In this document: positions 58,033-64,000 of the stretch, piece after piece
Numbering within the stretch: position 1 is the stretch's first letter
Layout: each line of letters opens with the position of its first letter
DNA from: Lepidodermella squamata
Taxonomy: Eukaryota; Gastrotricha
DNA length: 64,000 nucleotides
Direction: 5' to 3'
NCBI GenBank assembly: GCA_047495785.1
Contig: JBLDXI010000009.1
Location: 2,666,001-2,730,000 of the forward strand
Notes under the pieces: model-generated
Databases searched by the model: none
Told to the model about the DNA's origin: nothing
The model's input: the letters and a program-made list of their open reading frames with translations, nothing else
Made by a program: the position numbers and the translations under genes

Positions 58033-58893
58033 CTACCAGTTGGGCCGGCGACCATAGCCATAGTTGTTGCCGTTGTAGTTGTTGCCGTTGTAATTGTTAC
58101 GGTTGCCGTGGTATTCGTCACGGAAGTTGTTTCCCCCGGGACGACGTTGCTGGTAGTTGTTGTCGAAACCGTTGAAGTTGTTTCGGTAGTAGCCATTTCC
58201 GTTGTTTTGGTTCGGGCATTGATATCGCATGTGTCCGTACTCAAAACAGCCAAAGCACTGTGGTCCAACTGGCTTTTCTCGTTCAGGCTGCGGTTGATAG
58301 TCTTCGCTTGGCTCGTGAACTGGTACGAGTTGTTTCGCAATCGAACAGTATTGTGTAATTTTAGTCCGACCTTGCATAAGGTTCGCCCCTCTCACGTGAA
58401 TGCCCTTAAGACCCTGATTTTCGAGAGCGATTTTCTCGCCGGCGAGGATTTCATTCACGTCGCGCATATGCCCCGTCTTAACGTAGCTTGCTCTGATTCC
58501 CCCTTTCCAGCTGCGTGACTCTGCCAGTACACGCTCCATTGATCTGCGGGCGTCATCGATTAGTTCGATGATCACTGTGCCATCAGCCTTCCTCTCTTGT
58601 AAGCGCCATCTCGGTAGATTTTTGGGGATCAGTTTCTTGGCTTCCTCCTCCCAATTTTCCTGAGGCAGCCCGGTTATTTCCAAACGATCCTGATTGGCAA
58701 TCTTTTCTACCAGATGCCTCTTCTTCTCCTCCTCCGAGTCTTCGTGTTGTTTCGCAATATTGACCAGCAATTCCGTCTGAATCAAAGAGACAGATCGTCG
58801 GAATCTTTCCTTGAGTCCGATGTCGGTGATTTCCTCAATCAGGCTGTTGAGGGTTGCGAATTCATTCGCCGTTGTCAGCTTGATCGCCATCAC
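58033..58893 (-). CDS. LINE ORF1: gag-like protein with CCHC zinc knuckle
   Basis: 286 residues. The N-terminal half is helical and charged (possible coiled coil, LLVNIAKQHEDSEEEKKRHL), the middle could be an RNA-binding fold (EITGLPQENWEEEAKKLIP), followed by one zinc knuckle CFGCFEYGHMRYQC (C-x2-C-x4-H-x4-C) and an Asn/Gly/Tyr/Arg-rich tail ending GRRPNW. Presumably binds element RNA. Its TAG stop (58033-58035) is followed in the same frame by 23 open codons and then ORF2, so read-through would give a fused ORF1-ORF2 protein. The first Met used here (58893) could also be the second residue. Confidence 0.85.
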   Translation of the reverse strand: MMAIKLTTANEFATLNSLIEEITDIGLKERFRRSVSLIQTELLVNIAKQHEDSEEEKKRHLVEKIANQDRLEITGLPQENWEEEAKKLIPKNLPRWRLQERKADGTVIIELIDDARRSMERVLAESRSWKGGIRASYVKTGHMRDVNEILAGEKIALENQGLKGIHVRGANLMQGRTKITQYCSIAKQLVPVHEPSEDYQPQPEREKPVGPQCFGCFEYGHMRYQCPNQNNGNGYYRNNFNGFDNNYQQRRPGGNNFRDEYHGNRNNYNGNNYNGNNYGYGRRPNW

Positions 58894-58961
58894 CAGTAAA
58901 TATGATATTTAAGAAATCTTAGAATTCGAAAATCGATACGCAGATATTTTTTACGCAGAAA

Positions 58962-58973
58962 TTGACAAATAAA
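58962..58973. repeat. 12-bp target-site duplication of the LINE, 5' side
   Basis: TTGACAAATAAA, identical to 54662-54673. Confidence 0.8.
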
Positions 58974-59363
58974 GAGGCGGCATAATATTTGAAATTGTTG
59001 TTCATTTTGTTCCTCTTCGCTTTTCGAAAACAACGTGTGTTGTATACGTGCACAGTCCCTCCATTGTGTGTGTATCGCGCGACGGGACTGGCGCTGAGAA
59101 GGCGGCGGACCGCACACTGTGTGGGGGTGGGACTGGCACTGCGAGGCGGCGGGCCGCCCGCGGTTTTGGTTACGAACGCGAGCGGGCCTCATGCTGGGCT
59201 ATAAATTTGACGACAAACAGCGTTTCACCTATTTATATAGCAAATTTGAGGCTGCTCCCATGTGTAACAGTCTACTATGGCCTGCCGTCAACTCCGCCGC
59301 CAACCTACACCTGCACCGGCCTGCCACTGCCTGCCACTGACTGCTGCGTTTCGGCATGGCCCC

Positions 59364-59366
59364 TAA
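59364..59366 (+). repeat. Target-site duplication TAA, right copy
   Basis: TAA immediately after the right inverted end of the DNA transposon. Confidence 0.65.
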
Positions 59367-59414
59367 GTAATCCTCATATAAAAAAGTTTGTCATCTCAAC
59401 TGTGGAGTACTTAC

Positions 59415-59926
59415 CTGAGGAAATAGAATGTTTTCACAGATAAGACCGGAGAACTGCTGGGTACAGAAACACATCTGCGAGTAGAAGTTGTATACGCGAA
59501 GAGGCAGTACGGCGTGGTACATGGCCGCGCAAGCCGTCTCGCCTGAAAGGTTTCGTAAAGAAAAAAAGTCCGATAAATTAGTTTAAAAAACCTGAGAAAG
59601 GCGACGGATTCCCATCAATTAGAGCTTGTTGAGGTGTACCATCGAGCCACTTGAGAGCTGAAGGGGGACTAGGAGCCAAGCCAATCCAGAGCGCTGTACC
59701 AATAGGAACTTTATCTTTCTCGCGTCGCAGTCTGACCAAGTCCGATGCAGTAGGAATAATTGCCAACTGTCCGTCTCCCGCAGCGCAGTGGGAATTGGCC
59801 TCGTCAAACGATCGCGACATCGCGGTATCCACCACAGTGTACAATCGTTGGGCCCTCCTACAATGTTCCAGCGTCAGAAATAATTGCGATTTCGGAAGCT
59901 GCACCTCACGCTCGGCACAGGCTTTA
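59415..59926 (-). CDS. C-type lectin domain unit 4
   Basis: Main exon (about 59926-59595): ACAEREVQLPKSQLF, then LEHCRRAQRLY, ANSHCAAGDGQLAIIPT, LWIGLAPSP, LKWLDGTPQQ. The second exon (about 59545-59415) gives ACAAMYHAVLPLRVY, MCFCTQQFSGLICEN and ends CAG-GTAAGT, a strong donor. Lectin fold core WIGL and WxDG are present; no EPN or QPD sugar-binding triplet is seen, so calcium-dependent sugar binding is doubtful. The donor at 59414 opens the intron that now contains the transposon. Confidence 0.78.
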
Positions 59927-59972
59927 AATTCAAAGATCGAGCGGATATAGATAGAAATATAACTTCAAGAAA

Positions 59973-60610
59973 CTAACTTGCGGGCGCAGCAACGCATCGA
60001 GCTAATCCTAACGACTTATCTACACATCGAATCACCCCATAAGTCCTAGTTGACAATAGAGAAGATTGGGATGAGGCCGAGTTTGCGGCAGGCTTCATCG
60101 TTTCGCAAATAGCTGCGGAGAAGAAGTTTTGCAGCACACATGGCACGTCGTTAATGGCGTATCCGGTATTGTAGAGTTGCAACCCACCGCAGCTATTAGC
60201 GCCTATGCGAAAGAATATAAGGAGTCAAGTCGGGCAGGTAATTATCATTTACGAACCGTTCGGCTCAGAGGGACCCCAAGGACTAAAGGCTTCGCTGAAA
60301 GGAGCTCCGTCGACCCAACGGTATTCGCCGCCCTGGAGTCGCGTAAGTCCGAGCCATCCCGGCCTTTGAACGTTGGCATTGGCGGTTACGTAATCTCGCA
60401 AATCTGTTAATTGATTGGCATCGAGAATAGTAGCTGGCTGGCCACCCCGAGCATGACATAATTGGAAAGCGGCTTCGAAAGAGTTGACCGTGACATCGTT
60501 ACCCACATAGTAAAAATACTTTACGGCAGCTTCACAATCCGCTTGGGTGGGGTAACTGACGCCAAGAGGCATTTGTCTCTCATTCGGCCCGGTACAACCT
60601 GAGATGCGGA
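59973..60610 (-). CDS. C-type lectin domain unit 3 with following Cys module
   Basis: Begins GCTGPNERQMPLGVSYPTQA (about 60610), then DCEAAVKYFYYV, LCHARGGQPATI, GWLGLTRLQGGEYRWVDG and WGPSEPNGS. The EPN triplet is that of mannose-type lectin domains. The next exon encodes CGGLQLYNTGYAIND, PCVLQNFFSAAICE and then the short module GVIRCVDKSLGLARCVAAP. One of two units that keep EPN. Confidence 0.8.
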
Positions 60611-60644
60611 AAATTATCTGATATAGTAATTCTAAAACCAGCTG

Positions 60645-61385
60645 GCATCACCTTGATTAGCTTCTACGCACTTCATCCAGGAGGGGCCAGTTTTCGAGTT
60701 TACACATCGCACAAACCCTTTCGCCTGAAAGGAATTTCGGCGTCAAAAAAATGAAGTCAACAAATGGCGGAAACCAACCGGGGGATCATACGTTTCGCAG
60801 AGGGCGGCGCTGAAATGTGAACCCTGATCGCAGGTATCGTCATTTAAAAAGACATCTCTTGGAGTCGAGTCCGTTTCGTCAAAAATTACGAACTGGGTGC
60901 AAGCTTCTCCGCTTCCTCCTTATAATTGGAAAAAGTAGGATATTTTTTACTACTTATCATCAATTAATGGTACTTGCCATTAGGCTCGTTTGGGCCCCAG
61001 AGACCAGGGACATTTTCGTACTCTGAACCATCATGCCATTGAAAGCCGCCACCAGATTTAACGAGCCCGAACCAGGCAACGTATGTACCTTCACCAAGCA
61101 ACCCGTTACCGAATATAACTCGTCTGGCTTTCTCCAACTCGGCCTCGCTCTTCACTGTCGCCAGCTGCCCACCAACGTTCTTGCATCGCTGTTTCGCTAT
61201 TAAAATTTACCGTTGAAATGTCATCCTTTCAGCTGAAAACATTCGTGACCAAACTACCTTCGTCGAAATTCTTAATTTTATAAGAATCATCGTTGACTGC
61301 AAAGAACCGTTTGACAGCGCCTTCACAGTCTTCTTTATTTGCGAAAGATTTTTCTGCAGGGATTTGATCGGAATCACCGCAACCT
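60645..61385 (-). CDS. C-type lectin domain unit 2 with following Cys module
   Basis: Starts GCGDSDQIPAEKSFANKEDC (about 61385), followed by VKRFFAVND, then after an intron CKNVGGQLATVKSEAELEKA, AWFGLVKSGGGFQWHDG and LWGPNEPNGKYH with the EPN motif. A further exon (about 60920-60790) gives ACTQFVIFDETD, VFLNDDTCDQGS and AALCETY; FLNDD is close to the WND calcium-site motif. The Cys module GFVRCVNSKTGPSWMKCVE (about 60725-60650) closes the unit. Best candidate in the gene for calcium-dependent sugar binding. Confidence 0.8.
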
Positions 61386-61434
61386 GGCAAAATTCAACGA
61401 AACTCAGCGATTATTAAGAGCATTCTCAAATTTT

Positions 61435-62030
61435 ACCAGTAAAAGATTTTGGCACACAGCTAACCGCGCCGTTCGAGTTGCTCACGCATCGAATATGTTC
61501 AACATTGACATTTTGTTTTGCCTGCTCAAATCTCACAGTAAGGAAAACGCCGGGGGTTTAGCTCACAAGTAACCTCATGTCCGAATGTTTCGCAAATCGC
61601 TCCTCTGTCTGCTACATTGAAGTTTTCGGAATTTGATAGGCCAGATTGTGTGTATATGCCCCAAGAATATTGATCGGCTGGCTGTAAAGGACTTCCACTT
61701 TGCCAAATGGGGATCGAGAGTAGCTCTCCATCGTTCCAAACGAAAGTAGAACCACTGTATAATACCATCCCAACCCAGCCATCTTTCAAGCCTTCTTTAA
61801 TCAGCAAATCCTGCACGGCTAAGTTCTCTTCCTGGTTCTTGATACTCGCCAATTCACCGTTGGCGATGCGGCATAGGTCTCTCGCTTGTTCCCAGTTGCC
61901 AAGGCCTTGATATGTCGGTGGCTTTATCACAAAGTATGACTTTTTCGCGTTGACACAATCAGATTTTGTGAGAAATATGCGTTTTTGAGGAACTCGCGCA
62001 GTATCAACGCATGCTGCAAGTAAGCTAACC
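61435..62030 (-). CDS. C-type lectin domain unit 1 with following Cys module
   Basis: After a TTGCAG acceptor (about 62010) the frame reads ACVDTARVPQKRIFLTKSDC, then SYFVIKPPTYQGLGNWEQA, LCRIANGELASIKNQEENLA, GWVGMVLYSG, FVWNDGELL and GAICETFG. The fold core is complete, but no EPN/QPD triplet is present (SPLQPADQY in that area). The next exon encodes HIRCVSNSNGAVSCVPKSF (about 61520-61440). Confidence 0.78.
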
Positions 62031-62049
62031 ATAGTCATCATTCAAGCAA

Positions 62050-63180
62050 TAGGAGAAAATTTCTCAACTGTCATAATTGGCTGTACGGCAACTAGCAGCG
62101 GGGTTTCGGCCCGGAATTACACAGCGAACCCATCCAACCTTTCGACAAACAGAATCAGCGATGAAAAATGAAAAAGGATACTGCATACGAAGTTCATGCA
62201 TTCTTCATAATTCCGGTCAAAATATTTCCCTTGATCGAAGACTGCCATCTGCGAAAAAGGTTCTTAATGATACGAGCCAATGTTTGTAGCCTGCTAACCT
62301 CAGTCTCAGTTTGCACGTCGCAAGCGTCGTCAGTGCACCGAAAAGTTCCGTCATTTTTCGCGCAATACCTAGCCAACTATAATGAAGAGAAAAAATCGCC
62401 AATATAGAAAGTTGTATCAAGTTGAACCTACTCCAAGAGAGCAATTATCGAGGCTATCGAAGGCCTTCCCACTGCTCAATTCCGACTGTAATTGAGAGAT
62501 ATAAATTTACATTCTGAAACGCGCGGTGATAACTTACGGAGCCCGACGGGCACCCTGCTGCTTTAGGAACGCATGTCGGGGTTCTTCGATTGGCATCAGT
62601 GCATCGCACCAACTTGACCTGCAATAATCAAACGCATTAGCAAAACTGATAAACTAATGACATCTCAACCCACATTTGGCTTGCAGACCTGTAGAGCCTT
62701 TTCGTAGTTATTTCCCAAGTAAGGAGAGCTATCATAAACTGCCACCTGTATAAGATTTCAAACAAGAATTCCACCGAGCAACTATTCACGTGGGTTTACT
62801 GTGTAGTAATTGTGACAGCCGTAATTTCCTGAAGTCACTACGTATTCATTTGTAGCATTGTTGCGGCAGCAAATAGCAGCCTGCAATGAAAAACATTCTT
62901 AAAAGCGCGATTTCGGTGATATACCCATATTTACCGCCTGTTCGCAGTCATCAACCGTCTGGAAATATTGTAACCGGGTCTCAGGATTGATCGGAGTAAT
63001 CTTCATAGGGGATTGAAACAGATGGTAGTAAGGAATTCGGAGTATAGCTTACTTCGACAGATGGCATCTTCGTGGCGCCGCAGCCCGGTGCAGCCGGTAC
63101 ACAGCCTGAGAACGCCCGAGTGGAAGCGTCAATGCATCGGCTATAAGGTGCTGTGCAATTCATTAGGACACATGATTTGG
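62050..63180 (-). CDS. Cys-rich linker modules and a degenerate lectin-like unit of the modular gene
   Basis: A chain of short exons with in-frame splice sites. 63180-63053 encodes SCVLMNCTAPYSRC, then IDASTRAFSGCVPAAPGCGA. 63000-62936 encodes ITPINPETRLQYF and VDDCEQA. 62880-62790 encodes AAICCRNNATNEYVV and YGCHNYYTVNP. The next gives VAVYDSSPYLGNNYEKA and LQVCKPN. Then come VKLVRCTDANRRTPTCVP (about 62620-62552), a SELSSGKAFDSLDNC exon, YCAKNDGTFRCTDDACDV, FDQGKYFDRNYEECMNF and GWVRCVIPGRNPAASC (about 62130-62055). The pieces recall the lead-in and first helix of a lectin unit, but no WxG/WxDG core is found. Exon borders here are my least certain. Confidence 0.5.
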
Positions 63181-63197
63181 CTGATTACAAATCAAAA

Positions 63198-64000
63198 CTA
63201 ACTGCAATTAGGAATTAAGCATCGGCTTGTTGAGACAGTGTCGTTGTAACAATAAGGAAACAATTTGCCCTCTGGGTTGCGGCACGCAGCTCCAGACGCT
63301 AGCGGGTCGCCCTTTGGGAAGAGCAGCGGGTCCAGATTAGTCCTCGTCCATGACAAGCATGCCTGGTTACGGGCCGTCCTAGCCATTGAACCTTCGTAAT
63401 CGAAGCCAGAGGACGTAAATGAGCACTCCCTTGTCATAGATGCCACTCTTTGGCTCCCGCAAGTCGCGTAAACAGTCATTTTGAACCCGATTGAAGCTGC
63501 GGCCGGATCTGGGTAAAGCTGCGGGTTGTGGTACAGCATCATCACAGCCCAACTGTTGTCTGTCTGAAACAAACGTCCGGCTCTAATTGTGCTGTTGCAG
63601 ATCCTGAAAAACAACGATGATACAAAATGATTAGCCGAAATATGGGCGAACTTATTCATCGGGTTGGAGAAAGGTTTCGATCTGATCTCCAAGTAACTCC
63701 AGCAGCCAGTGTAGGCTAATAATGACCCGATTTTTGAAGAAATAAGGGAATCAAAATTTGAAATAGCATACGAGCTCCGCCGAGATCGGGCGAGTTCTCC
63801 AGGGCGAAAACCATGCCGGTGCCTTTTGTCGTTACGTTCCAAAAGCAAGCGCCTTTACCGTAAACGCCAGGAGTTATAGAAATTTTAGTTGTCCCGCAGG
63901 GCGGCACATCGACTGTTCCGCCGCAGTTCGGTAACGTTGAATCGGCCAGGCGATCGCAGTACGTGCCAGCGAACCCAGGCGGACAGTTGCACGAGTTGCA
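63198..64000 (-). CDS. EGF-CUB-kringle part of a secreted modular protein (5' part outside window)
   Basis: At the window end CNCPPGFAGTYCD is the last half of an EGF-like domain. A CUB-like domain follows: CGGTVDVPPCGTTKIS, GACFWNVTTKGTGMVF, (intron, about 63713-63770) CWSYLEIRSKPFSNP, ICNSTIRAG, SWAVMMLYHNP and GFKMTVYATC. Then a kringle: ECSFTSSGFDYEGSMA, QACLSWTR, CRNPEGKLFPYCY and CLIPNC. The frame stops at 63198 (TAG), unless a 22-nt GT-AG segment (63181-63202) is spliced out, which would join it in frame to the Cys-rich lectin region. Extracellular; CUB and kringle suggest protein binding. No protease domain is seen in the window. Confidence 0.72.

Larger units (their letters stand above)
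54674..58961 (-). mobile_element. Full-length RTE-like LINE retrotransposon
   Basis: 4,288 bp between identical 12-bp duplications. On the minus strand it has a short 5' leader, a gag-like frame, a 1,064-codon endonuclease/reverse-transcriptase frame, a 98-bp 3' UTR and a short (ATT)n tail (54674-54689 on the plus strand as TAA repeats) instead of poly(A). The uninterrupted long frame and perfect duplication indicate recent insertion. It is inserted in the DNA transposon, in the same orientation as the host lectin gene. RTE-like assignment rests on the single endonuclease-RT frame, very short 3' UTR and simple-repeat tail; the gag-like first frame is less usual. Confidence 0.85.
53400..59363. 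mobile_element. DNA transposon with 15-bp terminal inverted repeats, containing a nested LINE
   Basis: Left end (53400-53414) reads GGGACCGTGCCGAAA; the right end (59349-59363), reverse-complemented, reads GGGGCCATGCCGAAA: 13 of 15 match. TAA flanks both ends. Subterminal CAGGCAG/CTGCCTG-type repeats occur at both ends. It lies inside an intron of the lectin gene; removing it with one TAA leaves a 52-bp intron, the normal size here. Without the nested LINE the element is about 1.66 kb. It encodes a DDE-like protein on the plus strand. A TAA duplication is of the TWA type known for PIF/Harbinger elements, but the coding part does not look like that family to me. Confidence 0.75.

Noticed and set aside
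58060-58190. Regular GTTGCCGTTGTAGTT-type repeats resembling a CRISPR-like or satellite array
   Set aside because: They are the codons of the Asn/Gly/Tyr-rich tail of the LINE gag-like protein; no spacers, and the organism is eukaryotic.
54842-58518. Several plus-strand open frames of 70-165 codons within the LINE
   Set aside because: Antisense shadows of ORF1 and ORF2: low-complexity Ser/Leu/Phe or Val-rich composition and no family resemblance.

Overview
This is eukaryotic DNA. Genes are split by many short introns (mostly about 45-60 bp) with TTTTCAG/TTTAG-like 3' splice sites. Several start codons lie directly behind a 3' splice-site sequence only 38-76 bp downstream of the preceding gene, which looks like spliced-leader trans-splicing of closely packed genes. 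Together with the gene families present (large Cys-loop receptor repertoire, CYP3-clan P450s, a divergent nuclear receptor, C-type lectins, an RTE-like LINE), a compact-genome nematode is the most likely source. I cannot name the species.

1-41.7 kb: a tandem array of 18 Cys-loop (pentameric ligand-gated ion channel) subunit genes, all on the minus strand. By loop C, pore and tail sequences they fall into five subfamilies, here called A-E. In transcription order the array reads E D D E E D D | C B A | C B A A A | (P450) B A | C... D and E subunits keep the vicinal Cys-Cys of alpha-type nicotinic subunits; A, B and C do not. All 17 pores that can be read have an acidic, basic or His residue at the 2' position. 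The A genes share a C-x5-C-H-H motif before M4, and four of the five share a 23-nt microexon. The only interruption is a plus-strand P450 gene (7.1-8.8 kb), standing where a C-type subunit would be expected.

42.6-46.6 kb: a nuclear-receptor gene with a divergent DNA-binding domain, then a beta-1,4-galactosyltransferase-like gene that has lost the WGGEDD motif.

47.2-52.5 kb: the P450 home cluster on the minus strand, with two intact genes and one pseudogene. One intact gene (49.4-51.05 kb) is the near-identical inverted partner of the P450 inside the receptor array; the duplicated block is about 2.1 kb.

52.8-64 kb: a modular secreted-type gene or genes on the minus strand: EGF, CUB and kringle at the window end, then Cys-rich linkers and five C-type lectin domains. 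One intron of this gene has grown from about 52 bp to 6 kb through a DNA transposon (53400-59363, 15-bp inverted ends, TAA duplication) that carries a nested full-length LINE (54674-58961, 12-bp target duplication). The LINE's gag-like and polymerase frames are in the same reading frame, separated by a single TAG codon.
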